The notes under the pieces: model-generated
The model's input: the letters and a program-made list of their open reading frames with translations, nothing else
Told to the model about the DNA's origin: nothing
Databases searched by the model: none
Position numbers and translations under genes: made by a program
Part shown: one piece after another, positions 23,762 through 36,391 of the stretch
How positions within the stretch are numbered: the stretch's first letter is position 1
Layout: every line of letters begins with the position of its first letter
From: Vitis vinifera
Lineage: Eukaryota > Streptophyta > Magnoliopsida > Vitales > Vitaceae
Assembly: GCF_030704535.1 (NCBI RefSeq)
Contig: NC_081822.1
Coordinates: 506,001-570,000, forward strand
Length of the DNA stretch: 64,000 bases
Direction of reading: 5' to 3'

Positions 23762-26700
23762 ATGGCGTATCAGCCGATTCCGGGTCCGAGTTCTGGGTCC
23801 AGTTCGAGTTCCGGGTTTCAATTCTTGAATTCCCCTTTTGGAGATACTACGTACACCAAGGTGTTTGTGGGAGGATTGGCGTGGGAGACTCAGAGCGAGA
23901 CTATGCGCCGATACTTTGAGCAGTTCGGTGAGATCCTTGAGGCCGTTGTCATCACCGATAAGAACACTGGCCGATCGAAGGGTTATGGTTTTGTGAGTAT
24001 TTATTGGTTTCAATCGTGTTTATCATCAAATTCCACTGTTTTCATCTGGACAATGATTAATTTATTGCACTCAAATGTAATCTCCATGATCTTCCATGTG
24101 ATCCCAATATTTCGAATATAGGATCAACTTTTAAAATTCAGTTGTTATTCATTTGCATTTGATCAATCTTAGTTTAATCTAAGGGTGCTTTGTACATTAT
24201 TTGCATGATCCACTGTATCAGGGTAGACTCTATTACCAATGTATAGGGGTATCTTCCTGACTGTAGAGTGACTTTGTTTCCTTGGTATTTTGTATGGAGG
24301 GGTTAGGTGACTTTCCGGGATCCCGAATCTGCAAGGAGAGCCTGCCTGGATCCAGCTCCAATTATTGATGGTAGACGGGCTAATTGTAATTTGGCTTCAC
24401 TTGGACGACCCCGACCATCTATGTCTTATGGTATCTATCTTATCTTTCTCAATATTCTAAATGTACGAGTAATATACGTTTGTCAGGTGCTATTTGTCTG
24501 TTGGACCGTAGACCCCCAGGGTGGTAAGAGGATTGTGCCCCCCAGTGGGCTCCATGCATGCCTTGTTTTGGAGCAGGCCAAGGTTGATCTACTGAGCTTG
24601 GGGCATGGAGCTTGTTGTTCTTATGTTCTTCCCCATGTATACATTAGGCTTATTTCTTTCTTTTGTTTTTTTGATGCCCCACACAGCACTAGCTCAGAGT
24701 ATAAACTTTTCTTTCCATTCTTGCTTGTACTATTTTTATGAGTTTGTGTTTCAGAGATGATTATATTGCAAATTGAATAATAATAATATTTTTTTTGTTA
24801 TTATTTTGAACTTCATTAGTGAGTCTTCCAGTCATTTGATATTCTTATGTGTTCTACTTATAGGACGTTTGAGACCAGTCACCCCTTACCTTGGAAGTGT
24901 GCCAGCCACCCGGGGAAGCTATGTTGGAAATTTTGGCTACCAGCAACCAGTTTCTTACAGTTACCAGCAAGGATTTATGTACCCTTCATATGGGTGAGTT
25001 TTTGTCTTTGCAAGTATGTTCTACACTGGCATGCTTGCAAGCTGTTGTCTGTGTGCATGGGCACACACATGCTCTAACATTTATGTCAAGAAGATTAGGT
25101 AACATCCTTAGGATTATTAGCCATATTTCCTCCACATATGTTGCATATATCATCAACCCATACTGTTCATCAGGCAACCATGGGCTTTGACAGAATTGAA
25201 TCTTGGTGGCCATACAGTTCAATAGGGTATATTTCTTCTGCAGCTGCTTTTCTTATTCATAACCTTGTGTCCTTGTGTTTTGGACAATTCTTGCATATAC
25301 CAATCACAACATGTGATGTCCTATAGGACTGTTCAGTAGTTCAAAGAAAGTTTGGTCATTCCCTATAATTCAGGGTTAGTTTAGTTCGTGGTGCAGACTG
25401 TACAGTGATGTGACGAGGTGTGATTGGTAATTGCAGGAATGCAAAAAGTGGTAGTTGCGGAGGATATGTGCCCCAGCTCAATGTTTGCCCTTGGACAGGC
25501 AAGAACAATGATCGTGTAGTCTGATATGAAAAAGGAAAGGGGAAAAAGAAAATAAAGGAATCTCATGGGATGTATTATTAGGTTATCATACTATTAAATG
25601 CACAACATGATATAGTTGAGTGACATGTTAGCCTCTAGCTTAGTGAAGGAAACCCTGGTCCCTACATCGTAGTGATTGATTGTGACTTTTGTTGTTTAAC
25701 ATACAATATCATGCATCAAACATGCATCAACATACTGGATTTGTGCATCTGAAAATCCTGTTCTGGAGCTATGTTTCTCAAAAGATGTGATGGTTTTTCT
25801 ATCTCTGCAGATATGCAGCATATGGACCTGAATATGTCTATCCACAGGTAAAATAACTGTAAAAGTTCATACTTTGTTGGGGTAGAAGAGTGTAGGAATA
25901 TTGTATTATTCCTGCAATACTGACTTGGTACATATGTTTGTGTTTTGTCATCTTTCTATAGGGTGTTTACAATCCTTATCCAGGCCAGCAATACCTTCAG
26001 ATATATGGGGTGCCTGGGACGGTTAATACAGCTATTTATCCTTATGGACAATTGGGTCAGACTCTTCCCAGCAGTCATGGTTATACAACGGTACAGGGTT
26101 ATGCAATGCCAGGTCATCAGTTCATGCAATTTGGTGGGTCCAGTGTCAATGCCATATCAACATCGCCTATTCCAACAATTCAGGCACCCTATCCTACAGG
26201 CAATATTTTCTTTTAGCAACTTCTTTTTTTTGGTGCGTTGTTCAAGCTATTGTCATTTTTAATGTCAATAGTTAACACATGACTAGTCCAATCCACGTTT
26301 TTCAATTCATGGCTTCTTTCTGTATTTTGTGTGATCAAAAGCTTACTGCATGCCTTACATGATCTGAGAGTTGGTCCATCAGCTGTGTTGTCTGGTGGGG
26401 GTTCATGTGAAACCACAGTTATCACATAGGTTTGATTCCTGTGGTCATATTGTTTTACCTCTGCATGTGGGAAATGTTTGTATTCACATTAGCACATGGC
26501 CTCTAATGCCACTTTGTCTATTCACTAAATGCTGCAAGAAACTATAATTGAAAAGCAACATGCTTTTTATTTAGAAAGAGTATGCAAGAAAAAAAAATAT
26601 ATGATGGTGTGATACTTTTTTTTTCCATGAAACAGAAGTTTATATGATGGTGTTCATTATGATTCTGGTTATTTCAGTTCTTTCTCATGAGCTTTCTGGA

Positions 26701-27175
26701 AACTCTCAGTTTTCTTGGTCCTCCTTTTCCTGATGGTTACAATCCAAAATATTTTCCTGATCCATCTGTTTCATTTACATAAAATTTCAATGGAAAGAAG
26801 CTGTGAATATATTTGTATGTCTCGTTACTGCTTTATATGTTTCTATATTTACATATAGTTTTTATTGTTATTGTCATTGTTATCATTTATACATGTCAAC
26901 TCATGATTGGGCATTTTTTGAGATTCGGACACAATTTTAGCACGACTGATATACATGGTATTGGATGAAATATAGAAAGGAAACAGGAAAATATTGAATG
27001 AATTTTTTCCTTGATAAACATCTTATCTTAGGAGTGCATATGAAGACCTAACTAAGCAACTGCCTTTGCTTTATTAGGTATAGCCGCACCTGTTCCAGCA
27101 CAACCACAGTTTATAGTTCCTGCTCATTCTCCTCAGTTCATTCAAGGTAGCGGTCCTGACCAAACAACTGGGTGA
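23762..27175 (+). CDS. Single-RRM RNA-binding protein, ARP1/RBM24-like
   Basis: Six coding exons: 23762-23992, 24307-24430, 24864-24993, 25811-25847, 25962-26199, 27078-27175 (858 nt, 285 aa). One N-terminal RNA recognition motif, residues about 33-110, with RNP2 VFVGGLAW (34-41) and RNP1 KGYGFVTF (73-80), the second spanning the exon 1/2 junction. The rest is low complexity, rich in Tyr, Gln, Pro and Gly ([14 protein letters not shown] and similar), as in plant ARP1-type proteins thought to bind mRNA. The residues before the RRM are Ser/Gly-rich. Intron 5 begins with GC (ACAG|GCAATA, position 26200); without splicing the frame stops at 26216, giving a shorter protein. Exon 4 is only 37 nt. 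The exact orthologue is uncertain; the RRM call is firm. Confidence 0.88.
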
Positions 27176-29400
27176 GGGGTTGATCAAGGTATGGTCCACT
27201 GCTCAATCTTGGGGTTGAATAGTGTGTTATTTTTATCATTGCCATCAGTTTTACATCATGGTGGTAAATTATGGTGGTGTTGTTTTTCCCCTAGGTATCC
27301 TTAGATTGCAGCAGGACTAAGAGCAGCTGTACTGCTACTTGAGTGGCGGGCTTCAGATCTAGCCTTGCAAATTATCCATTTCGCATTCTAGAGGTACAAT
27401 TCATTTCTATTCTACACATGAATGCAACTTTTAACATTCAGTTTGTTAAACTTCAGTGACAGAGAATGAACTGACCTATGTTACCATAGAGATCTTTAGG
27501 ATCAAGCCAATAATTCCCAATAGGCACATGTTGGAGATCAGGCCTAAAGATCAATTCACTGGTGCCTTAGATTTTTCTGTGACCACTTTTGATGGTCTGG
27601 TACCATATTAAACCAACTTTTGTGGTTAGACAAGTCTTAAAATCAGCATCATAAATCTTTAGTTGCAAAAAGATGTGACGAAAGACCTGTTTGGTGAAGC
27701 TCCAGCATCTAGTGATGTGGTCCCTTGGGAAGAGCCTTGCAGAGTCGAAGTTGGTACCCAAAATGAGTAGAAGTTTTTAAGTTTAGAAACCTTGCCATGC
27801 ATCCTTTTCTGCAAAGTCTTTAAACCCTACACTGCTTCTAGCCTTGCAATCCTCTATGTTTTAAATGTTTTAGCATGTAACCAAATATTGGTCTATGGGC
27901 TGTGGTTTGTTGGGGAAGAGGAGTTCACTGGCTAGCAATGGCCACTCATGGAAAAGAGAATTTCTGATTCTATGTTTACTCTCCACTTCTCTCTTTTCCT
28001 CTGATTTTATTTCTTGATTTATCCACCTCTAGTTAGGCTGGATTAATCATTGGAAAATGTTAAGAATTTGAGTTTAGGAATTTTTGTGTAGAGCCCTCAC
28101 AGTTTGCACTGTACTAGCGGCTGTTATTGTACTTCATTATACTCAGGAATGCACCATCAAAACAATGCAATATCGCAAGGCAAGCTTTCCTAAAATTTTC
28201 TACAGGCATAGTGTGGTTGTGAACTGATGACAACTTATTCTGGCTGTGGTAAGTTATGAGAAGGATGAAACTGTAGTTCTGAGGGATGGAGGTCACAAAA
28301 TCAGGGATGAGGATGGAAATTGCAGATTCTGATTGAAAAAAAAAAACGAAAAAATTGCAGAAGGCAAGGATGTATATTGAGGACCAAAAAGAGGAGGATG
28401 AACACCATGGCCACATGCAAACACACCCAACCCCTCTCCCCCCACAAAAAAAGAACACAAACACTCTTATCATGCACATGTCCAGTAGGAGCTGGTGGTT
28501 CATCAAAATAGGTATAGGCCTTTACCATGAATAACTCATCTTCTCCTAGTCTTGTTCCATACCTCCCACATGAATGTGGAGATTTTTGAAAAAATAGCCA
28601 AAAAGATTGTCGCCCTGAGAGCTGTTCCAAGGGAGTATAGGTAGCAGTGTTGGGAAATAGGTCAAATTCACAAGGTCTTTGACTCAATGTTGCTATGCTG
28701 GGCTGGTTTCAGATTCATTTGCTTCCAGCCAGCCCAGTTCTGGTTTTGAGATTATAAAGGTTAACACCCAAAAACTTTTGACTCATTAATTTCTTCTATT
28801 TAATTTCTGCAGCAGATTTGGATGAACTTAACTTTATATTTTGCAGGTCATACATAGTCATGCTCACCAGAGAAGTCGGATGTCTGAGTCGCTCCTGATG
28901 GCGGAGAAGGAACCATGGAAGTTGCGGGTTGCTCTTCCTTTACCCTAGTGTATCTAAACCCTCATATACTGTCAGTGCTCAAATTACTGGCAGCATGATG
29001 GACTAATGGAAGCTGGAATCGGTTTCTGGCAACCAAGTAGGAATAAAACTTTTTTTTTTTTTTTTTAAGAAAAAAAAAGGGAAAAAGATCAGCATGTTAG
29101 AATCAAGATATGATTCTTTTATAGTCTAGTCCCAGCATTTGGGGTGTATAGATAGTCTCTGGTGTTGGTGTGTTGGTGCATTCTGCATTGTATCCTAAAT
29201 GATGTTATTTTCTTTGTGCATATTAGTAGTTGGGGTTTTATTGAAAAAAGCTCAACTCTGTAGTTTGGGATGATTTTGAGAGCCCTGACTCATATTGCAT
29301 GGGAAAAGCTCCAGGTCTCTTACTATATTTTAGCGAAAAGAAAGAATCTTGCTGTGTGTACTAAAGTTTCTTTTGTACCCTGTGTCCCCGTTTCTAAGCC
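27176..29400 (+). other. Probable 3'UTR of the RRM gene, with introns
   Basis: After the stop codon, plausible splice sites suggest UTR exons 27176-27188, 27295-27393 and 28847 to about 29380: donor AAG|GTATGG, acceptor CCCCTAG, donor GAG|GTACAA, acceptor TTTTGCAG. The long second UTR intron contains open frames (28114-28687, minus strand) without recognisable motifs, which I treat as chance. The extent of the UTR is inferred only from splice-site appearance. Confidence 0.5.
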
Positions 29401-30454
29401 CAGCCTCAAATGAGAAAAGGCAAGCTCAGAAATTTTTCAATTAACATTTTTTGGTGCATTCAGTAGGGCCAAGTTCCTGCGAGGGGGGAAATTATTTTTT
29501 TCTTGCTGGTCCGCAAAAAAGAAAAAAAAATATATCAGAGTTGGAAAATAGAAAATTGCCATATATCATTTTTCACTATTTTTTGATTTGTTATATTTGG
29601 AATGGAATGGGAACTGAGTGAGTTTTCCCTGTCATGGTTGGCTCCGTTTGTAAAATATTATTTCCCAGGCCTGTTGGAAATTCTGGAATAGAGAATAAAG
29701 ATTATCATGTTTGGATTATTTATTAGGAATTGAAATTGAAATTTAAATAAAGAATTCTTGTTGCCATAAAAATCAAAACTCTCTTATAGGAATTTTGATT
29801 CATGTTACTGTGAAATTTTTATTCTTAATTTTTATTCCCGTTTTTATTTCCTGTGTATCAAAGACAATAGCTTAGAGTGCGTTTGAAAGTAATTTTGAGA
29901 AGTGTTTATTTGATGGTAATTCTGAAAAGTATTTATAATTTTTTTAGTATTTTTTATTTTTTAAGGGTTAAAAGGAAATTATAAAAAAAAGAAAAAAAAA
30001 TCCTTGAATTCATTGAAAAATAAAGTCGAATCTTCAATTCAACATTCATGCCTAATCTCTTTTTATCTAAACATTTGAAATATTGATGTTGTTTTTAATG
30101 TACATATTAATTACGAATCATTGGTCCATGGAGGTGCATTTCATCTAAATTTTTGTTTGTTTTCTAATATAATTGGAAAAGTTTTGAAATTATTTCACCA
30201 TCTAAGAATTTTTAAATGTTTTAAATAACAATTAGAAGAAAAGTTTTCAAAATTTCTTCGACAACGAGGAGATGCTTATAAATCAAAACGCTGCAAAACA
30301 AAGATCGGAAATAATTTATGAAGTAAAAATAAAAACCTTCTCCCTCCCTCGTTTGGCTGGTAAACTTCATCTCCTCTTTCATCAACAAAAGCCAAAAGGT
30401 GAATAATTTCCATCTTGTTTTGAAAAGATTTTTAACCCCCCTCCGATGCTGTAA
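29400..30454. other. Intergenic DNA between the RRM and SWI3B genes
   Basis: AT-rich, with A- and T-runs and no supported gene. The last 150 bases include a pyrimidine-rich CTTCTCCCTCCCTCG stretch and are the probable 5'UTR of the SWI3B-like gene. Confidence 0.6.
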
Positions 30455-33400
30455 ATGGCGGCACAGTCGCCGATCAAAGACCCTATCGGAGCATCCACTG
30501 AAACCCTAACCCAACAACCTGATTCCTCTTCCTCCATCATTCCAACCGTCAAGTCTGAGATTCCGGTCGCCGCCTCCGCTTCCCCTTCAGTTGGGATTGT
30601 TCCCCGTGCTTCTGAACCGGAGACCATCAACATCCCCAGCTATTCCAGTAAGAACCATCTGTCTTTTTTTTTTTTTTCTATGCCACAAGGTTCCGTTAGG
30701 TTGTAAATTGTGGATTTCCCTCTCTAATTGAAATTTTATCCTCGCTGACTCTAATCTTAGGGTGGTTTTCGTGGAACAATGTCCACGAATGCGAGGTTCG
30801 GTTCCTTCCTGAGTTCTTCGACGCTCGGTCCCCGTCCAAGAACCCTAGGGTTTACAAGTATTACCGTAATTCGATAATCCTGTCCTTCAGACAAAACCCT
30901 TCGAGGAAGCTCACGTTTACGGATGTTCGGAAAATTCTTGTTGGAGATGTGGGATCCATTCGCAGGGTTTTTGATTTTCTGGAGGCTTGGGGTTTGATTA
31001 ATTACTCCGGTTCTGCCTTGAAACAGCCGTTGAAATGGGAAGAGAAGGATAACAAGTCCGGTGGGGCGTCTTCGCATACCGGGGATGCTGGAGGAGGTGC
31101 TGTTGAATCTATTCCTAAGAGGAGATGGTGCAGCGGCTGCAAATCCCTCTGCAGCATTGCTTGTTTTGCCTGTGATAAGGTAATCATAGGGTTTTTAATT
31201 ACGACTATGCATTCCTCTTTGTAGACTGAAAATACCACTGCTAACAAAGTATTTGATATACAATCTCGCCGTGGAAGAATTGCAATGGTGGAATCAATTC
31301 TTCTGTCGTCCACTGCCTTTCCTGCTGGCTTATGTTGTCTTATGGAATCAAAGTATGACCTTAATTCTAAACTAAAAAAATTGCCATGTGTGGGGAAGCT
31401 TATATAAAACAGGAAGGGTGAACCTCCATTGCTCTGAAATTAAGTTAGAAGGGAAAGGTGTTAAACCACAGGTTGTGGTGTTCATGAGAACTGATGTTGA
31501 AAGGATGAGTCAAAACAAAGCATCTACTGGCCACTATTTGGTTGAACATTTTGCTTTATGAGTTAACCAATTAAAGAATAGACAATAAGAAAGAAGGCCT
31601 TGATAAATTTTTGTGATTAGAATTACGGTTCAAATAGTATGTTATGTGAATATCTGTTATATTACTAACTGGGGTTACTCCTTAGCAGACATTCCTTGTA
31701 TAATTTAATTTGCTACTGTGCTAGGCAGTTTATGGAGTGACATGAATAGAATTAGAACCGTTCTTTATTTTTTAAAATTTTCTTTGTTGTGGCACAGTTT
31801 GACTTGACTCTCTGTGCACGGTGCTATGTTCGTGGCAATTATCGGGTTGGGGTCAATTCTTCAGATTTTAGGCGAGTTGAAATCAGTGAAGACACAAAAG
31901 CAGGTTGGACTGACAAAGAAACTTTGCACCTTTTAGAAGCTGTCTTGCATTATGGTGATGACTGGAAGAAGGTTGCGGAGCATGTTGGTGGTAGAAATGA
32001 GAAAGAATGTGTTACTCATTTTATCAAGCTTTCTTTTGGGGAGCAATATCTTGGACATACAAGCTCTGGGGATGTTGATAACAAGTTTTCTCAAGCGAAG
32101 GACCAGAGTGATGCTGGATTTGGACAGGAAAATATTGGCACTTCTTCCGCAAGTAAAAAAATGCGACTCACGCCACTTTCTGATGCAAGCAACCCAATTA
32201 TGGCTCAGGTAGACTTCCATTTTTGGTTGATTGTGGGATTTATTTATGGAAGCACGAGGTTGACTCTGGAACCAATAACTCCTTTAACTTCTAGATGCAA
32301 ATCTATTGGAGAGAGCTTAACCCATCTTAAGCATTGTTTACAGCCTAGCGGTTCATGGAGTGGATTAAGTTCTGGGTTATTACTTAACGGCATTTAAATT
32401 ATATAAATTGTATGAAGTAGTGGTTAAAACTAGCAAAACTCCTCTCTCCCTAAAAGTAAAACATGGCATGGACCAATCACCACAGCAGCGATTCTTGTCT
32501 TTTATTACTTTCTTTGTTTTGGAAATTCCTTATCTTTGTCTTGAACTCCTTGTTTTGAAGTTACTTATGTACAATCATGACGTGTGTATGAGTTGTATTA
32601 TTGTCTTTTATTACCTACTTTATTTTTTAAATTCTTTATCTGTCTTAAACTCTCCTTGTTTTGAAGTTTGTTGTGTACAATCATGATGTCTGTATGAGTT
32701 GTGTTAATGTGAGGTTTAAAACTTGAGGCATCCCTTTGGTTTTGCCATAGTTTACCAGATTTACTATGATTAGTTCTTTGACCATTGTGGGATGATTGTT
32801 GCTGCTTCTGCTCTGTTTTCAACTGAAAATTTTCATATGATACGCACTAAATCAAACTTTTCTCAGGCTGCATTCTTGTCGGCTTTGGTGGGTGTAGAGG
32901 TTGCAGAAGCTGCTGCTCGAGCAGCTGTTGCATCTTTGTCAGATGTGGATCCTAGAAAAATGAAAGAGGGTCTTGGATCTTTTGCTAATGGTGCAAGAAT
33001 ACAAGGTACAGATCACTTCTTATGGACTTCCCCCGAGCATTTTGGATTTACTCATGGAGATGTAATGGGTAGCAAGGCTTGTTATTGGTAGTGAGTTGTC
33101 CTTGTATTGTGATTAATCAAAGCCCAAGATAATGTCATTGGAAGCCAATCAAATCAACATTGTTGGTGACAATTGATTTTTAAAAACTAGGTTGGGTTCT
33201 GAAATTTTTGAGATTGCTTCCTTATAAAAGGATACTACCCTAACATCTGTAAACATCTATGAAACTGGGGTTGCTTTATTTCTGAGACTCTTTTTTTAGC
33301 CGAATAATGGTTTATTTCCTATGCAGACCCTAATGTGGAATCCAATGGCAACACCACCTCAAATGTGTTGGAAGGAGCTTATGTAGATGCAAAGTCACTG

Positions 33401-33757
33401 CTCGAGAGGGAAGAGCTGGATGTGGAGAGAGCAATTTCTGGCATTACTGAAGTGCAGGTGGGTAAAATTTGTAAAATTACAGGTCATCAATATCTATGCC
33501 AAAAAGAGGAACGAGATGCTATTTGCCATTCATTAATTGTCGTGTTGGGGAACACCCAAAAACTTTTGCAGATGAAGGAGATTCGGGATAAGATTGTTCA
33601 TTTTGAGGAGTTTGAATTGCATATGGAGAAAGAGTGGCAACAGCTCCAACAAATGAAGAACCTACTCTTTGTTGATCAGCTCACCCTTCTGTTTCAAAAA
33701 GCTGCTGCACCAAAAACTGGAGAATTGATGGGGGGCGAGAATGTTAGAACAGATTGA
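30455..33757 (+). CDS. SWI3B: SWI/SNF complex subunit SWI3B-like
   Basis: Core, non-catalytic subunit of nuclear SWI/SNF chromatin remodellers. Exons: 30455-30647, 30761-31179, 31798-32208, 32867-33005, 33327-33457, 33572-33757 (1,479 nt, 492 aa, close to the short SWI3B class rather than the much longer SWI3C/D). Domains in order: Ser/Thr/Pro-rich N-terminus; SWIRM about 66-150 (FSWNNVHECEVRFLPEFF onwards); ZZ-like Cys cluster about 188-220 (CSGCKSLCSIACFACDK then LCARCY); SANT about 240-287 (AGWTDKETLHLLEAV...W...VAEHVGGRNEKECVTHF); and a C-terminal coiled coil about 432-470 (MKEIRDKIVHFEEFELHME), the subunit-contact region. The last intron (33458-33571, 114 nt) is stop-free and a multiple of three, so its retention would add 38 residues just before the coiled coil. 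Convergent with the PsbP-like gene, stops about 320 bp apart. Confidence 0.93.
32493..32706. repeat. Tandem duplication of about 106 bp in SWI3B intron 3
   Basis: The block TTGTCTTTTATTAC... through TGTACAATCATGA and GTATGAGTTGT appears twice in succession (from about 32495 and about 32601), with scattered substitutions. Intronic, no effect on the reading frame. Confidence 0.85.
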
Positions 33758-34076
33758 TCCTTTTTTCCTGGATATCCCAGAAAGATATTCATGTAAGGAA
33801 TTAGTATTTTTTTTTGCCAAAAGACTCATCCATCAATTCTGCAAATGAATGTGAAGCAACTGCAAAGGTGTGGAAAAAATTTTCAATGGTAGCATAGAGA
33901 TAATTTCCCTTCCCCTTCCTTACAATTTTACAACAAAAGACACCTGATGCAATCTGAGTATATAAATCATCTCATCTTTTTGCACAATGCCAATTCGTGT
34001 GCATTGTGAAATCCACAGAGTTGCTGAACCAGTAATCTTCAGCCTCAGTTTATATCCTGAACATGCAAATTTTTCT

Positions 34077-36391
34077 TCAAATAAACCTGAAGGATGCAAC
34101 AACCTGCCAAGTTAAAGAGATACTTCTTCAGTACAAAATAAGAATACAAGTGTATGATTCTGATGCCACTTCCATGGCCTTATCATCAGCAGTGTAAAGC
34201 ATCTTGCAGGCAGGTTTCATTCACATCAGCATCTAGCCACAAAAGGAAGATCTTGTGACAATGTTCTCAAAACATGGTTTTTGAAAATAACTTTCAAAAA
34301 CAAATTCTGTTTTGAGCACTAGAACAAAAAAAACATTCTTTTGGATGGAGATACCGGGCATTTATCTATAATGTAATTGATCTCGAAGAATTTTTCATAT
34401 TTTTAATTATTTCTCAAGATACTCTACACAACTCCTAAAAACATCTGAGATTTGTTCTAACATGTATTTAGAATTAATTTTCAAATCTACTCAACTTGAT
34501 TTTATTTTCTATTCTAAATAATAAAAATATGTTTTTAATAACAGTTTTCGAATAAATCCTGAAAATTTTCCTATTCAGGTAACAAACTGTGCCTGCAAAC
34601 TAAATGAGAAGAAAATGCTTGGCCTCCAAGAATTGTAGGTCATAATTAGCTCACCTTCTCAATTTTAGAACTGAATTTTTCTGATTCTTCTTCCAAATAC
34701 TGCATCAAAATGTAAAAAACATGTGGATGGAACTGCAGGCTGGTTATATGAAATCCAAAAACCAGAACAAGTAGAAGATGAAAGCTTGTAGCCAGGCCTA
34801 CCTGTCCGGTCACAGTATAAAGCCTGTTGTACCAACCGTTGTTTGCCATCCCAACAGCTGAAAATAAATGTCTACGACTTTCCCCAGGATTCTGAAGCCA
34901 ATACTCAATGTAATAAAACCCTGATACGTTGTTTAAACAAATTAACCTAATACATAAAATGTACCAGAAATTGTAAGTGCCTATAAAAGTAAAGTAGGGC
35001 CTGTTCATTTTTTCTCAACTTCTGCTGTGTACAATGCAAAAGTTTTCCAAACCTTCTTCATTTTTTCGATTGTTTCTCAGCAATCTTATATTTTCAAAAC
35101 AAACTGTTTTCTATCACAAGTTTTCAAGGAAACAACTTTTTGTTTTAAAAAACAGAAAATTGTTTTGAAGAACAATTAGTAAATAGCCCCGGGATTACCA
35201 TTAGCAGCTCTGCAGTCAATGAGTTTTGCAGCAATACCAGGGGGCCTTTGCCAGCTTCTATCCAATCCATTTACCTGTTACGCAACAAATTAGAACCCAC
35301 GAAAATTAGCAAATACGGTAAATGAGAGGTTCCCGTTGAAAGAGAGCATAAGATAAATAGCCAACCAGATTCTCTGCAAAAGCATCAACTTTGCCAAAAG
35401 ACTCGAGTCTGGTAAAATCCGCGCCAAGCCCAGTGATAACTACGCTGACTGCTGAAGGCAGCAACCCATTAACCAAATTTTAAAACTATTTGAATCTAAG
35501 TAATGAAGAGATGGATCCACCAGGAAGAAACCCTGTGAATACCATTTGAACCAGAAGCTTCTTCTGGGTAGAATGCTGTCACTGATTTAAATCCACTTGG
35601 TTCTCCTGAACCCACCTGCCAATCTGCATCAAACCCATATTCTAATTCAATCATCTTCTCCATAATTCAAATTCCCCAATAACTATTCACATCATTGCCC
35701 CAACCCCACCCCCTTTTTTTTTTTTTTTCATTGATTTATCTCTTCTATGGAATTACTGCCCAATTCAGTTTTTGGCATAAGAACTCTGAATTGCTCACCT
35801 TGGGGAATCTGTATTTTGAACTTGTTGACCTCATCTGAGTAAACCTTGAAATCCTCTGGCACCTCTGAAAAAGGATAAACAAACAATTCCAAATTGAAAA
35901 CCCAAATGGAAACTGAAAGCAAGTTACAATTCCTTCTTGCTGAATTCCAAATTACCAGTATCGGCCAGTGCGTTAGGAACAATTGCCTGAAGGGAAATTG
36001 TACTGAACACCATCTGTAGCACAACCTCCCTTCTTCCACCTCCATGTTGTTCTTTAATCCCAAAACTAATACCAAAAATCCAAAATTGAATTCGTAAAAA
36101 AGAAGAAAAAAGAAAAAAGAAAAAAGAAAAAAAGAAAGGGGGCAATATCGCATATGAAACTACCTTGTTTTTTCTTCTTCCTTGTTCTCATTCTTGCAGA
36201 AGACAACACGTTGCTTTTTTCCACATTTCCCGGTTCTTGACCCATAACCTCAAAACCCATAAATATCAGTGACTCATAACAGGAAAAGCATGGAAATTGA
36301 GGAAAATAAATAAATTCAAACCTTTTTTACTCGAATAAGCTGAGAAGTCGCAGGACCCAGAACGGAGAGGAAGTGGAAAATACAGAGCCAT
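34077..36391 (-). CDS. PPL1: PsbP-like thylakoid lumen protein, PPL1 type
   Basis: Ten coding exons on the minus strand: 36391-36322, 36248-36164, 36065-35956, 35864-35799, 35623-35543, 35448-35366, 35274-35199, 34920-34802, 34699-34655, 34103-34077 (762 nt, 253 aa). The N-terminus is a bipartite transit peptide: a Ser-rich/basic stroma-targeting part, then twin arginines R63-R64, a hydrophobic stretch (VVLQMVFSTISLQAIV) and an AxA-type site ending NALA at about residue 86, typical of Tat-pathway lumen import. The mature part (about 87-253) is a PsbP domain: EVPEDFKVYSDEVNKF, SVVITGLGADFTRLESFG, GWYNRLYTVTGQ, and C-terminal SFRFI. In Arabidopsis PPL1 is needed for efficient photosystem II repair; the family is certain, assignment to PPL1 rather than another PsbP-domain protein is from remembered similarity. 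The reading frame of exon 3 is set by choosing the acceptor at 36066-36067, which keeps the twin-Arg signal. Confidence 0.85.

Noticed and set aside
28114-28687. Two 128-130-codon frames on the minus strand
   Set aside because: They overlap each other in different frames, lie in a probable 3'UTR intron of the RRM gene and show no recognisable domain.
35728-36153. 141-codon minus-strand frame starting with a Phe-rich stretch
   Set aside because: It reads through introns of the PsbP-like gene and only its C-terminal 22 residues are real exon 4. The Phe run is an A/T tract in the intron.
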